This document shows, one piece after another, positions 1-8,261 of a DNA stretch of 64,000 nucleotides. The stretch lies in NCBI RefSeq assembly GCF_945957525.1, contig NZ_CAMFLA010000001.1, positions 248,001-312,000 of the forward strand, written 5' to 3'. The notes under the pieces are model-generated. The model saw only the letters and a program-made list of their open reading frames with translations, was not told the origin of the DNA and made no database searches. Every line of letters starts with the position of its first letter. Within the stretch, counting starts at the first letter, position 1. The stretch is from an uncultured Aquitalea sp. (lineage in GTDB: Bacteria; Pseudomonadota; Gammaproteobacteria; Burkholderiales; Chromobacteriaceae). The position numbers were made by a program, and so were the translations under genes.

Positions 1-19
1 GCCAGCCGGCTGCCATGAA

Positions 20-45
20 CAAGGCCCGGCATGCGCCGGGCCTTG
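20..45 (+). terminator. Hairpin terminator of a gene upstream of the window
   Basis: Perfect 11-bp stem (20-30 with 35-45) and a 4-base loop, followed by TTGTG and a loosely T-rich stretch. It fits the end of a transcript entering from the left. The T-run is weak, so its direction is uncertain. Confidence 0.5.
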
Positions 46-195
46 TTGTGCTCTCGCTTTCCGGACAATAAAGCTCAGCTGCCATGCAACGCGGGGGATG
101 CACAGAAGCGGGAAGGCGGCGGAATTGCCCAGCAAGTCGCAAACCCGGCCTTGCCGCATCCCGCACCCTCTCGCCCGATTGCTTTCTCAGCAAGC

Positions 196-221
196 ACAAA
201 GGCCGCTATCGCGGCCTTTGT
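196..221 (-). terminator. Hairpin downstream of the glycine-zipper gene
   Basis: Perfect 11-bp stem (196-206 with 211-221), loop TATC. It lies about 40 bases beyond the stop of the minus-strand gene ending at 264, so it probably ends that transcript. The U-tract is poor on both strands. Confidence 0.5.
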
Positions 222-263
222 TGCTGCTGCACCTTGCCATGAAGGGCGGCATGCCGCCCGTCA

Positions 264-947
264 TCAATTCAGCAACAGCTCGCCATCGCGCGCGGGGATG
301 CGCTTGCCCGGCTTGTGGTCCATGCGCACGCTGCCGGTCTTGCCGTCCAGCGAGTAACGCACCTGATAGCCCACCACTTTTTCACTGCGGGTTTCTTCGT
401 TGTTGCAACGGTTTTCGGTGGCGGTAACCGTATCGTTCTGCTGCATGCGCTGCTGCACCTGATTACCGGCGTATCCGCCAGCCACCGCGCCCACCACTGT
501 GGCGATCTTCTTACCATTGCCGCCGCCCACCTGATTGCCGAGCACGCCGCCCAACACGCTGCCCAGCACGGTGCCGGCTACGCGGTTTTCATCCTGTACC
601 GGCGCTTGACGGGTAACTTGTTCGGGACGGCAGACTTCCTTGCTGCCGGTTACCGGCTCGGTGATGGCCTTGACGCTCAGCACCTTGGCGTAACTGGCAT
701 GTTTCGGCGTGGTCGGAGCGGCAGTCTGCGCCCCGGGCGAAGAGGCCGGCAGCGGCGAAGAAGCCGCCGAGCTGAGCGCGGCGGGCGCCGATGCCGCCTG
801 CGCAAGCAGCTGCGCAGCGGGTGCGGAAGCCTGCGCCAGAGGCGCTTCGGCCCCGCGTTTGTTCAATGACTGATAAGCAGCCACGCCCAGCCCGCCGGCG
901 ATCACACCACCAGCCAGCACGCTGGCGATCAATACGGATTGTTTCAT
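264..947 (-). CDS. Glycine-zipper 2TM-domain envelope protein
   Basis: 227-residue protein. Residues 1-25 form a hydrophobic N-terminal segment (signal anchor or signal peptide), followed by an Ala/Ser/Pro-rich low-complexity linker to about residue 80. A glycine-zipper block follows, with repeated GxxxG spacing around VLGSVLGGVLGNQVGGG and ATVVGAVAGGYAGNQVQQ. This is typical of the Rickettsia 17-kDa antigen / glycine-zipper 2TM family of outer-membrane or periplasmic proteins. The C-terminal 50 residues carry the usual 'VVGYQVRYSLDGK' segment. The ATG at 947 was chosen over upstream starts because GGGAGA sits just upstream and the hydrophobic segment begins there. The exact role is unknown; family members are linked to envelope integrity. 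Confidence 0.85.
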   Translation of the reverse strand: MKQSVLIASVLAGGVIAGGLGVAAYQSLNKRGAEAPLAQASAPAAQLLAQAASAPAALSSAASSPLPASSPGAQTAAPTTPKHASYAKVLSVKAITEPVTGSKEVCRPEQVTRQAPVQDENRVAGTVLGSVLGGVLGNQVGGGNGKKIATVVGAVAGGYAGNQVQQRMQQNDTVTATENRCNNEETRSEKVVGYQVRYSLDGKTGSVRMDHKPGKRIPARDGELLLN

Positions 948-1128
948 TGTTGTCTCCCTGTGGCTTGCGCCGTCTTGCAACGCGCATGGAACCACTGAGA
1001 CACCAGCACCAAAGGCCAGTTGCATGCCTGTGGCATCGACAGGTAAGGCCGCGTGACAGCGTGTAAGCAGATGTATCAGAGCAGCCCACAATACTACCAG
1101 CCCCACTCTGGCTGCTGACCGCCGCGCC

Positions 1129-1443
1129 TTATAGCAACCAGCGCATCGCGCCGTAAACGACAAAGCTCACCACGATGGCCAGCAAGGTCTTGCCAGTTTT
1201 GAACGCCACCGCCAGCGACACCAGCGTGCCCACCAGCCAGGGATTGCCCGGGCGGATATCCAGCGTGCCGCCAGGGGCCAAGGCCATCGGCACCACCAGC
1301 GCCGACAGCACCGCCGCCGGCACATAGTGCAGTGCGCGATTCAACCAATCGGGAAAAGCCAGACGTTGGCCGAAGACCAGGAAACTGGCGCGAATGGCCA
1401 CCGTCACCGCCATCATGCCCAGAATTGCCAGCCACTCATGCAT
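1129..1443 (-). CDS. azlD: AzlD family branched-chain amino-acid exporter subunit
   Basis: 104-residue, almost wholly hydrophobic protein with about three to four membrane segments, matching the small AzlD partner of AzlC. AzlC and AzlD together form an inner-membrane exporter of branched-chain amino acids or their analogues. The gene follows azlC with an 8-base overlap (1436-1443), so translation is probably coupled. Length is normal for the family. A GTTGGCCGAAG motif lies antisense in it at 1365-1375. Confidence 0.85.
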   Translation of the reverse strand: MHEWLAILGMMAVTVAIRASFLVFGQRLAFPDWLNRALHYVPAAVLSALVVPMALAPGGTLDIRPGNPWLVGTLVSLAVAFKTGKTLLAIVVSFVVYGAMRWLL

Positions 1444-2146
1444 GATCGGCCTCCTTGCGGCCAGGGGCGCGCTCCAGCAGCATGCCCGCCGCCACGCCCA
1501 CTACGGCGGCCAGCATCAGATCCAGCTTGTAGGGCATGCCCCGCGCCAGCAAAGCGGTAAGCCCGGCGGCGCAGGCGGCACCCAGTGCCGGACGTTTTTT
1601 CAATTGCGGCGCGACGATGGCGGCAAAAGTGGCCACCATCGCGAAATCCAGCCCGAGATTGGCCAAGCCGGGAATGCTCTTGCCCAGCAGCACGCCCACC
1701 AGTGTCCAGAACAACCAGTTGCCGTACATGGCTAGCGAGGACGCCAGCCAGTAACACTCGCCCAGCTCACTGCCGCGTGAGCGGAAACGGTGCTCCACCA
1801 CGGCAAAGGTTTCATCGGTAAGCCAGAACGCCAGCGGCCAGCGCCAGCGCAACGACCAGTCGCGGGCAAAGGGCAGCAGCGTGGCGCTATAAAGCGCATG
1901 GCGCAGATTGACGACGAAGGTGGTAAGCCAGATCACCGGCAGCGCCGCACCGGCCCCGATCAGACTGACAGCGATGAACTGCGACGAACCGGCGAACACC
2001 AGCAGCGACATGCCCAGCGTGGCGGCAGAGGACAAGCCCGCGCCCACCGCCAGCGTGCCGAAGATCACGCCAAACGGCGCAGCGCCCACCAGCATGGGAA
2101 TGGTGTCGCGCATGCCCTCGATGAAAGCGTTGCGTGCTTCGCTCAC
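1436..2146 (-). CDS. azlC: AzlC family amino-acid exporter, large subunit
   Basis: 236-residue inner-membrane protein with several hydrophobic helices. The N-terminus 'FIEGMRDTIPMLVGAAPFG' and the segment 'GLSSAATLGMSLLVFAGSSQF' are characteristic of the AzlC family, which exports branched-chain amino acids together with AzlD. The start at 2146 overlaps the stop of the preceding GFA-family gene (ATGA arrangement), and the end overlaps azlD by 8 bases. AraC regulator, GFA enzyme, azlC and azlD thus look like one minus-strand operon. The substrate cannot be read from the sequence. Confidence 0.88.
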   Translation of the reverse strand: MSEARNAFIEGMRDTIPMLVGAAPFGVIFGTLAVGAGLSSAATLGMSLLVFAGSSQFIAVSLIGAGAALPVIWLTTFVVNLRHALYSATLLPFARDWSLRWRWPLAFWLTDETFAVVEHRFRSRGSELGECYWLASSLAMYGNWLFWTLVGVLLGKSIPGLANLGLDFAMVATFAAIVAPQLKKRPALGAACAAGLTALLARGMPYKLDLMLAAVVGVAAGMLLERAPGRKEADHA

Positions 2147-2574
2147 AAGCTCTCCTCTCTCGGCCCAGGCCAGCAGTCCCGCGCGCCGGCGGCTTTCAGC
2201 GTCATGTCCGCACCCGAGGTGGCGCGCACCGGCAATCGGCTGTGGTCGAAATCATCCAGACAGTGAATGTTGACGCCGTAGTGGTCGGGCATGGCCCGCT
2301 TGCGGTGGAAAGTATAAACGCCGCAATGGCGGCAGAAGAAATGGCGAGCCGCGCCGGTATTCCAGCGGTACTCGCTCAGCGCCTCCGCGCCGGAGAGCAC
2401 GCTCAATGCGCTTTCGTGCACGCGCGTCATCAGCGCATTCTTTTTTACGCACAGCGAGCAGTCGCAGGTGGTCAGCTCCAGCGGCTCGGCATCCAGCCGG
2501 AAGCGCACCGCGCCGCAGTGACAGGAACCATGATAAGGCAAGGGGACATCCTCGGCAGACAAGCAAAAACCCAC
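2143..2574 (-). CDS. GFA / CENP-V family zinc-binding protein
   Basis: 143 residues. 'GSCHCGAVRF', 'CDCSLCVKKNAL' and 'FFCRHCGVYTFHR' give the paired CxC and CxxC zinc ligands of the glutathione-dependent formaldehyde-activating (GFA) family. Many such proteins have no proven GFA activity, so the reaction is unknown. The open frame begins with GTG at 2574. A TTG closer to 'PYHGSCHC' is also possible, so the start is uncertain. The 3' end overlaps azlC by 4 bases, suggesting co-expression with the exporter. Confidence 0.8.
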   Translation of the reverse strand: MGFCLSAEDVPLPYHGSCHCGAVRFRLDAEPLELTTCDCSLCVKKNALMTRVHESALSVLSGAEALSEYRWNTGAARHFFCRHCGVYTFHRKRAMPDHYGVNIHCLDDFDHSRLPVRATSGADMTLKAAGARDCWPGPREESL

Positions 2575-2595
2575 AGTAGCACGCGGGCGAACTGT

Positions 2596-3438
2596 TCAGC
2601 TTGAACGATATTGCGCCTTGCTGGCCAGCCCGCGCTGATAGGCCGCCGGCGTCACACCCAGCGAACGGCGGAAAGCACGGGTGAAATGCGCCTGGTCGGC
2701 AAAGCCCAGCTCCTGCGCCACCGTGCCGGCCGAGCGCCCCAGTCCCAGCAGCTGACGGCCACGCGCAATGCGCAACTGATTGCGCCAGGCCACCGGCGGC
2801 AGGCCGAACTGCCGCGCAAACTGCCGGTTGAACTGCCAAGGCGACAAGCCGGCCTCGGCGGCCAGCGCCTGCAGCGAGAGATTGTCGGCCAGTCGGTCGC
2901 TCAGCAGTTGCCGCGCCCGCTCGATCCCCGGCCGCGCCGATGCCGCCTCCCGCTCGCGCACTTGCATGTGTCGCTGCACCACGCTGGCGAACACCGCCTG
3001 CAACGCGCTTTCTCGCAGCAAGGCATCCGCGCTGTCGCGCAGCAGGCAATGCAGGCGATCCAGCTCGAGCGCCAGTTGCGGGTCCTGCACCACGGTTTGC
3101 CGAAAGAAAGGGATCGCGCCGCGACGGCCGCTGATGTCTTCGGCCAAACCGGTCATCAGCGACGCGGCAGGATAAAAACCGCGATAGGCCCAGCCTTGCT
3201 GATGCGCGCACTCCCCCGTGTGCACCTCGCCCGGATTGATCAGCACCAGCGCGCCCACGCCGGCCACATGCTGGCCGCCGCGATGGCGATAGGACTGCGC
3301 GCCGGTCGTCAGCGCATTGACGACATACTCTTCGTGAAAATGCGGAGCGAAGGTCTGGCTGTGATAAAAGGCGTCCAGGCACTCCAGCGGAGCGAGATCG
3401 TCAGCGCGAAAGAAACGGGCGTATTCACGGGAGGCCAT
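2596..3438 (-). CDS. AraC family transcriptional regulator with cupin-type sensor domain
   Basis: 280 residues. The N-terminal half (about 10-150) is an AraC-type ligand-binding cupin, with 'FAPHFHEEYVVNAL' and 'LINPGEVHTGE'. The C-terminal half (about 175-275) holds two helix-turn-helix units, with 'LSLQALAAEAGLSPWQFNRQF' (first) and 'GTVAQELGFADQAHFTRAF' (second). The ATG at 3438 matches the usual N-terminus; longer upstream starts add non-conserved sequence. It sits 21 bases upstream of the GFA-azlCD genes on the same strand and probably controls them. AraC regulators commonly accompany AzlCD exporters. Confidence 0.88.
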   Translation of the reverse strand: MASREYARFFRADDLAPLECLDAFYHSQTFAPHFHEEYVVNALTTGAQSYRHRGGQHVAGVGALVLINPGEVHTGECAHQQGWAYRGFYPAASLMTGLAEDISGRRGAIPFFRQTVVQDPQLALELDRLHCLLRDSADALLRESALQAVFASVVQRHMQVREREAASARPGIERARQLLSDRLADNLSLQALAAEAGLSPWQFNRQFARQFGLPPVAWRNQLRIARGRQLLGLGRSAGTVAQELGFADQAHFTRAFRRSLGVTPAAYQRGLASKAQYRSS

Positions 3439-3512
3439 GGCAGAGAAACCGGAAAAGGGCGTTTTCCATTCTGTCACAGCCCGCCGCGGAAAACTTGAAC
3501 GATCTTGCCGCC

Positions 3513-4157
3513 TCAGGAGCCGGCCATAAAGGTGCGAATGCCGGAACCCACAAACTGCACGCCAACACAGATCAGCAGGAAACCCATCAGCCGGGTGGCT
3601 ACTTCCCGACCGCTGCGGCCCAGCCGTTGTGAAATCAGCGCCGAGGAATGCAGCACCAGCCACATGGCAAGGCAAGTACCGGCAATGGCGACGAAGGTCA
3701 TGCCAAAGGCCATGGTCTTGGCCTGCCAGCCGGACAGCTCGGCGATTTCAGTTGAGATGCCAATCACCACGGCAATGGTGCCCGGCCCGCTGATGCCGGG
3801 CATGGCCAGAGGAAAGAACGCATAGTCTTCGCGCCCGGCCGGACGCGGTGCCATACCCGGGTCTTGGGTGAGGAACAACATGCGATAGCCCAGCACCGCC
3901 ACCACGAAACCGCCGGCAATGCGCAAGGCGCCGTAGGAAATGCCGAAGGCAGCCATGATGAGGTTGCCGGCCAGCAGGCTCACCACCATGATGGCGGCGG
4001 CGTATACGCAGGCCCGTCGCGCCTGGTTGGCGCGGCCGCGATCGTTCATCTCCTGAGTCAGCGTGACGAACAGCGGAATCTTGGACAGCGGGTTGGTGAT
4101 GGTGATCAGACTGAGCAGACCGCCGAACAAAAATTTCAGGGACAGGGTTTCAAGCAT
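3513..4157 (-). CDS. marC: MarC (UPF0056/NAAT) family integral membrane protein
   Basis: 214 residues with about six hydrophobic segments. The N-terminal signature 'LLSLITITNPLSKIPLFVTLT' is typical of the MarC family. The ATG at 4157 gives a standard MarC N-terminus; the longer frame adds 36 non-conserved residues. Members are inner-membrane proteins of unproven function. Older links to multiple antibiotic resistance were not supported, and some are annotated as neutral amino-acid transporters. Divergent from the copper chaperone gene at 4346. Confidence 0.85.
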   Translation of the reverse strand: MLETLSLKFLFGGLLSLITITNPLSKIPLFVTLTQEMNDRGRANQARRACVYAAAIMVVSLLAGNLIMAAFGISYGALRIAGGFVVAVLGYRMLFLTQDPGMAPRPAGREDYAFFPLAMPGISGPGTIAVVIGISTEIAELSGWQAKTMAFGMTFVAIAGTCLAMWLVLHSSALISQRLGRSGREVATRLMGFLLICVGVQFVGSGIRTFMAGS

Positions 4158-4345
4158 GGCATCGCGCCTGACAATGACGGGCAAGCGAGCGATTGTAAGC
4201 CGCCCCCACCCCGGCGTCAGCACGCCGCAGCCCCCGCGGGACAAAGCATGTCGCATCGGGAACATCCGCCTGCGGCAAAATGTCGCAGCACTCCCACCCG
4301 CCCCTGTGATAGCGTTGGGCCCACCTGTTTTCGGAGAGAATCATC

Positions 4346-4792
4346 ATGCGTTATCTGGCCCTGATCGCCGGTTTGTTGTTGTCCTTCAGCGTTGCCGCGC
4401 ACAGTTTCAAACTCGGCCCGCTCGAACTGGGCCACCCATGGAGCCGCGCCATGCCTGAAGCCAGCCCCAGCGGCGCGGCCTTCTTCAGCATCCGCAACAC
4501 CGGCAAGGACGCCGACACCCTGTTGTCCGCCAGCACCCCGCGCGCCGAGAAGGCGGAAATCCACACTCACATCAACGACAACGGCGTGATGCGCATGCGC
4601 GAAGTCACCGACGGCGTAGCCGTGGCCCCCGGCACCACCGTCAAATTCGCCCCCGGCGGCTACCACATCATGCTGATGGGCCTGAAACAGCCGCTGAAGG
4701 CCGGCGACCGCTTCCCGCTGACACTGAAATTTGCCAAGGCCGGCAGCGTCACGGTGGACGTACAGGTGGAAGACGGCGCGGCCAGCCACTAA
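4346..4792 (+). CDS. Periplasmic copper chaperone PCu(A)C family
   Basis: 148 residues with a cleavable signal peptide (residues 1 to about 19, 'LIAGLLLSFSVAAHS'). The mature part carries the copper site of the PCuAC family: His and Met in 'LGHPWSRAMPEASPSGAAFF', then His/Met ligands in 'EIHTHINDNGVMRMREV'. It ends with the conserved 'GGYHIMLMGLKQPLKAGD'. These proteins bind Cu(I) in the periplasm and deliver it to cytochrome oxidase assembly. The start is supported by GGAGAG nine bases upstream. No SCO partner gene is adjacent. Confidence 0.92.
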   Translation: MRYLALIAGLLLSFSVAAHSFKLGPLELGHPWSRAMPEASPSGAAFFSIRNTGKDADTLLSASTPRAEKAEIHTHINDNGVMRMREVTDGVAVAPGTTVKFAPGGYHIMLMGLKQPLKAGDRFPLTLKFAKAGSVTVDVQVEDGAASH

Positions 4793-4808
4793 ACCTGATC
4801 ACCGTATC

Positions 4809-4836
4809 GAAAGGCCCGCATAGCGGGCCTTTCTTG
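4809..4836 (+). terminator. Rho-independent terminator after the copper chaperone
   Basis: Perfect 11-bp stem (4809-4819 with 4823-4833) with a 3-base loop. The T-rich tail is short. Confidence 0.75.
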
Positions 4837-4952
4837 CGTCCGCGTTGCGACAATGTGACATCGTGCATTGCAGCATGAGGGCGAGACTAGAGTATTCGCT
4901 TTACCAGCGTCATCCGCTTGGGCACACTGCACGACGGGAATGGAGTACTACT

Positions 4953-5082
4953 CGATCCGCCGGCAACCCTGCCTGAATACGCGCCAAGTCTGCACTAAAA
5001 GAGTCAACACGATGGAGGAGCGGGCTTCCTAGCGAAGCCTGTAAAACAAGCACAGCGACATCGGGGCCCGGCGGATTTTTTC
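4953..5082 (+). ncRNA. Candidate structured small RNA of unknown family
   Basis: The gap 4837-5131 holds no plausible gene but has an RNA-like layout. Bases 4955-4963 (ATCCGCCGG) pair perfectly with 5068-5076 (CCGGCGGAT), which run directly into six T residues (5076-5081), so a ~125-base unit is closed by its own terminator. Inside, CCC (4967-4969) can pair with GGG (5063-5065), and 5023-5028 (GGCTTC) with 5034-5039 (GAAGCC) around a CTAGC loop. The GAAGCCTGTAAAAC stretch loosely recalls 6S RNA, but the unit is shorter than usual 6S and I could not build the 6S fold. It could be an sRNA, or a leader of the SelW-like gene 49 bases downstream. Confidence 0.45.
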
Positions 5083-5131
5083 CCATTCTGCGTTATCCTT
5101 TCAGGTTGTGAAATTCACTGTGCAACCTGCT

Positions 5132-5446
5132 ATGCAAGTCACCACGTTTACCTCTCCTGATTGCCCGCAAGCTGCCCTTGCCATCGAATACTGCACCGGC
5201 TGCCGCTGGCTGCTGCGCGCCGCCTGGATGGCGCAGGAACTGCTCACCACCTTTGAAAAAGAGTTGGCCGAAGTGGCGCTGCGCCCCGGCACCGGCGGTG
5301 TATTCCGCATTACGCTGAACGGCGACACGCTATGGGACCGCAAGGCCGATGGCGGCTTTCCGGACATCAAGGAGCTGAAGCAGCGAGTGCGCGACCTGGT
5401 TGCGCCGGACAAGGCGCTGGGTCACAGCGACCGCCCCGCAGGCTGA
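5132..5446 (+). CDS. SelT/SelW/SelH-family thioredoxin-like protein (Cys form)
   Basis: 104 residues. 'IEYCTGCRWLLRAAWMAQELLTTFEKEL' is the Rdx (SelW) family signature with a CxxC pair, a bacterial cysteine version of mammalian selenoprotein W. The fold is thioredoxin-like and redox-active, with unknown targets. The ATG at 5132 was preferred. A GTG at 5108 in the same frame would lie almost at the likely transcript start, given a TTATCC element near 5093, and neither start has a strong ribosome site. dinB begins 8 bases after its stop, so the two are probably co-transcribed. Confidence 0.8.
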   Translation: MQVTTFTSPDCPQAALAIEYCTGCRWLLRAAWMAQELLTTFEKELAEVALRPGTGGVFRITLNGDTLWDRKADGGFPDIKELKQRVRDLVAPDKALGHSDRPAG

Positions 5447-5454
5447 ACAAGGCC

Positions 5455-6537
5455 GTGAAGCCGCCTCGCAAGATCATCCATGTCGATTGCGACTGCTTTT
5501 ACGCCGCCATCGAAATGCGCGACAACCCCGAGCTGCGCGACATTCCGCTGGCCGTGGGCGGGCGGCCGGATTCGCGCGGCGTCATCTCCACCTGCAACTA
5601 TCTGGCCCGCCGCTACGGCGTGCACAGCGCCATGTCCTCCGCGCGCGCGCTGCGCCTGTGCCCAGCCTTGCGCATTTTGCCGCCGGACATGCGACGCTAC
5701 CGCGAGGCCAGCCAGGCCATCATGGGTATTTATGAGCGCTACACCGACCTGATTGAACCGCTATCGCTGGATGAGGCTTACCTAGATGTCAGCGGACAAC
5801 CGCATGAACAGGGCAGCGCCACGCTGATGGCGGAGGCCATACGCCGGCAAATCCGCGAAGAAGTGGGCATCACCGCCTCGGCCGGCATTGCCCCCAACAA
5901 GTTTCTGGCCAAAGTGGCCAGCGACTGGAACAAGCCCGATGGCCAGTTCCTCATTCGTCCGCGCGACGTGGACGCCTTTGTCGCCGTGCTGCCGGTGGAA
6001 AAAGTGCACGGCGTGGGCCGTGTGACGGCCGCGCATCTGAAAGAGCTGGGCATCCACACCTGTGGCGATTTGCGCGGCTGGGATCGCGCCGACTTGTTGC
6101 GCCATTTCGGCCGCTTCGGCGAACGCTTGTACGACCTCGCCCGCGGCGAAGACCACCGCCCAGTGTCAACAGACCGCCAGCGCAAATCTGTCAGTGTGGA
6201 AGAAACCTATCCGCAAGACCTGCCCGATCTCGCCGCCTGCATGAACAAGCTGCCGGAACTGGTGCAACGCCTGCAGGCCAGGCTGGAACGCGCCGGCAGC
6301 CCGCCCTTTCGCGGCCTGTCGGTCAAATTGAAGTTTGCCGATTTCAGCCAGACCACGGTGGAACAAACCGGCTTGCGCCTGTCCGCCACCGGCTTCGCCG
6401 ACTTGCTGGGCATTGCCTGGCGGCGCGCCGGCAAACCGGTGCGACTGGTGGGAGTGGGTGTCAGGTTGGCCGAAGACGAGGACGGGCCGACCCAGCTTAC
6501 GCTGTTCGGCCCGTCGGAAGCGGGCGCGGCCGGCTAA
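5455..6537 (+). CDS. dinB: DNA polymerase IV (Y-family translesion polymerase)
   Basis: 360 residues. N-terminal 'IIHVDCDCFYAAIEMRDNP' and 'PLSLDEAYLDVSG' contain the catalytic Asp/Asp-Glu set of the Y-family palm. 'TASAGIAPNKFLAKVASD' and 'VHGVGRVTAAHLKELGI' are palm and thumb (HhH) elements, and the C-terminal little-finger domain includes 'RKSVSVEETY'. It copies past DNA lesions without proofreading. The GTG at 5455 was chosen because it gives the standard short N-terminus and follows the upstream stop by 8 bases with AAGG in front. No LexA-like box was recognised nearby. Confidence 0.95.
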   Translation: MKPPRKIIHVDCDCFYAAIEMRDNPELRDIPLAVGGRPDSRGVISTCNYLARRYGVHSAMSSARALRLCPALRILPPDMRRYREASQAIMGIYERYTDLIEPLSLDEAYLDVSGQPHEQGSATLMAEAIRRQIREEVGITASAGIAPNKFLAKVASDWNKPDGQFLIRPRDVDAFVAVLPVEKVHGVGRVTAAHLKELGIHTCGDLRGWDRADLLRHFGRFGERLYDLARGEDHRPVSTDRQRKSVSVEETYPQDLPDLAACMNKLPELVQRLQARLERAGSPPFRGLSVKLKFADFSQTTVEQTGLRLSATGFADLLGIAWRRAGKPVRLVGVGVRLAEDEDGPTQLTLFGPSEAGAAG

Positions 6538-6559
6538 ACGCCGGCCGCGGCAAGGGCAA

Positions 6560-7216
6560 TCAGGCTTTTTGCTGGTTGGCGAACCACGCGTCCAACGCCG
6601 TCTGCCAGTCGGCCCAGGTCTTGGCCACGCTGGGACGCTGCCCCAATTTCAGCAGATACTCTTCAATACCCGGCAATACCGTGGTGAGGTCTTCATCCAG
6701 CACTTCACGCGTGGCGTAGGCCACAATGGGCAGCACGCTGGCGGCTGAAATATCGGCGTAGCTGAAATCCTCGCCAGCCAGCCAGGGGCCGTACTTCACC
6801 AGACGAGACAAGGCCAGCAGCACCTTTTCCACTGCGGCGCGAGCCGCTTGCCGGCCCGCGTCGTCCAGCGGTGCGCCGAACACGCGGTGACGGTACAAAG
6901 GGCCCGCCGCCGGCATCAGGTACTGGTCGATCATGGTGGACAGCTCGCGGGCATGCGCTCGGCCATTAGGGCTGGGCGGCAACAGGGCGGCGGTGGGATA
7001 GGCGTCTTCCAGCCATTCCAGGATAACCGTGGACTCGGTCAGCCAATGACCGTTGATATCGACAAAGGGAATCTTGCCCATCGGGCTCTTTTCCAGCATG
7101 GCCGGCTCTTGCGAGGGACGGGTCGGCACTTCCTGAAAGTTCACGCCCTTTTCGATCAGAGCGATCTTCACCTTGTTGCAATAGGCGGAAAACGGAACGC
7201 CATACAGCGTGATCAT
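6560..7216 (-). CDS. Glutathione S-transferase family protein
   Basis: 218 residues. The N-terminal thioredoxin-like domain (1 to about 78) has 'MITLYGVPFSAYCNKVKIALIEKG', the cis-Pro region 'MGKIPFVDI' and the glutathione-binding 'LTESTVILEWLED'. The rest is the all-helical GST C-domain. The ATG at 7216 matches the usual 'ITLYG' start. The specific class and substrate are not clear. It is convergent with dinB (22 bases between stops) with no obvious terminator between them. Confidence 0.88.
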   Translation of the reverse strand: MITLYGVPFSAYCNKVKIALIEKGVNFQEVPTRPSQEPAMLEKSPMGKIPFVDINGHWLTESTVILEWLEDAYPTAALLPPSPNGRAHARELSTMIDQYLMPAAGPLYRHRVFGAPLDDAGRQAARAAVEKVLLALSRLVKYGPWLAGEDFSYADISAASVLPIVAYATREVLDEDLTTVLPGIEEYLLKLGQRPSVAKTWADWQTALDAWFANQQKA

Positions 7217-7303
7217 GCGGGCATCTCCTGGCTGACAATATGACGGCCGCGGCTCACGCGGCCCAGGGCGGCGGGCTACTGGCCGCGCCGCCTGCATTAT
7301 GCA

Positions 7304-8203
7304 CTACTTGGCCGGGTTGTTCATGGCCAGCGCCTTTTGCTGCAGGCGAGCGCGAATCTGCGCCATCATCTGCTGCGTGGCCTTCTCGCCTTCCAGCACC
7401 GCCTCGTGGCGAGCCGCGAAATCGGCCGAGCCGATGCTGAGCACCTGTGGGCGGATGACCACATCGGCCTGCTTCAACTCATTGCTCAGCGCCGCGCTGC
7501 TCATGATGTTGAGGCTTTGGTCCAGCATGGAAAACAACCCGGTAGCCTTGCCCGGCTTGGGTTTGGCGGAGATATCCACCGCAATGACAAAGTCCGCGCC
7601 CATTTCGCGCGCCGCCGATACCGGCACCGGGCTCACCAGCCCGCCGTCCACATAGCGCTTGTTGCCAATCTGCACCGGCAGGAACACATTGGGAATGCTG
7701 GCGGAAGCGCGCACCGCCTGGCCGGTATTGCCGACGCGGAACACGATCTTCTGCCCACTATCCAGCTCGGTGGCGACAATACCCAGCTGGCGCGGCAATT
7801 TTTCGATGGGGCGGTTGCCCACCTGGTTATTGATATAGGCGGCCAGCTTTTCGCCCTTGAGGAAACCCTTGGTGGACAGGGTCCAGTCAGTCAGCTCGCC
7901 CTCATCCAGCTGCATGGCCTTGCTCTGCAATTGCATGCCGTTGAGTCCGGACGCGTACAGGCTGCCCACCACGCTGCCGGCGCTGGTGCCGGTGATGATG
8001 TCGGGCACGATGCCGTTGGCTTCCAGCATTTTGATGACGCCGATATGGGCGAAACCCTTGGCCGCGCCGCCGCCCAGCGCCAGCGCAATCTTCGGCTTGG
8101 CAAGCGGTTTGGGAGGTTCGACGGGTTTGGGGGGATTGATATTGCAAGCGGCCAGCATCGACAGCAGGGCCACGGGAAGGGCGCGACGCAGCAAGGTAAT
8201 CAT
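7304..8203 (-). CDS. Patatin-like phospholipase lipoprotein (RssA-like)
   Basis: 299 residues. Signal peptide with lipobox 'LLSMLAAC' (Cys about residue 19), so probably an envelope lipoprotein. The patatin hydrolase fold follows: oxyanion motif 'ALGGGAAKGFAHIGV', nucleophile elbow 'GTSAGS', and 'YVDGGLVSPVP' supplying the Asp of the Ser-Asp dyad. Family members hydrolyse acyl chains from lipids. The lipoprotein form resembles RssA-like proteins common in betaproteobacteria. The ATG at 8203 is where the signal peptide starts. Confidence 0.88.
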   Translation of the reverse strand: MITLLRRALPVALLSMLAACNINPPKPVEPPKPLAKPKIALALGGGAAKGFAHIGVIKMLEANGIVPDIITGTSAGSVVGSLYASGLNGMQLQSKAMQLDEGELTDWTLSTKGFLKGEKLAAYINNQVGNRPIEKLPRQLGIVATELDSGQKIVFRVGNTGQAVRASASIPNVFLPVQIGNKRYVDGGLVSPVPVSAAREMGADFVIAVDISAKPKPGKATGLFSMLDQSLNIMSSAALSNELKQADVVIRPQVLSIGSADFAARHEAVLEGEKATQQMMAQIRARLQQKALAMNNPAK

Positions 8204-8261
8204 GATAGGCGGAAGGTTCGTGTGAAAACGGAAAAGGAAGCCCATTCGATGGCGCAAGCCG

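Noticed and set aside
4953-5082. Cobalamin, SAM, c-di-GMP, 4.5S or RNase P RNA in the gap before the SelW-like gene
   Set aside because: GGGAA and CGGCAACC fragments superficially recall riboswitches, but the conserved boxes and their spacing are missing.
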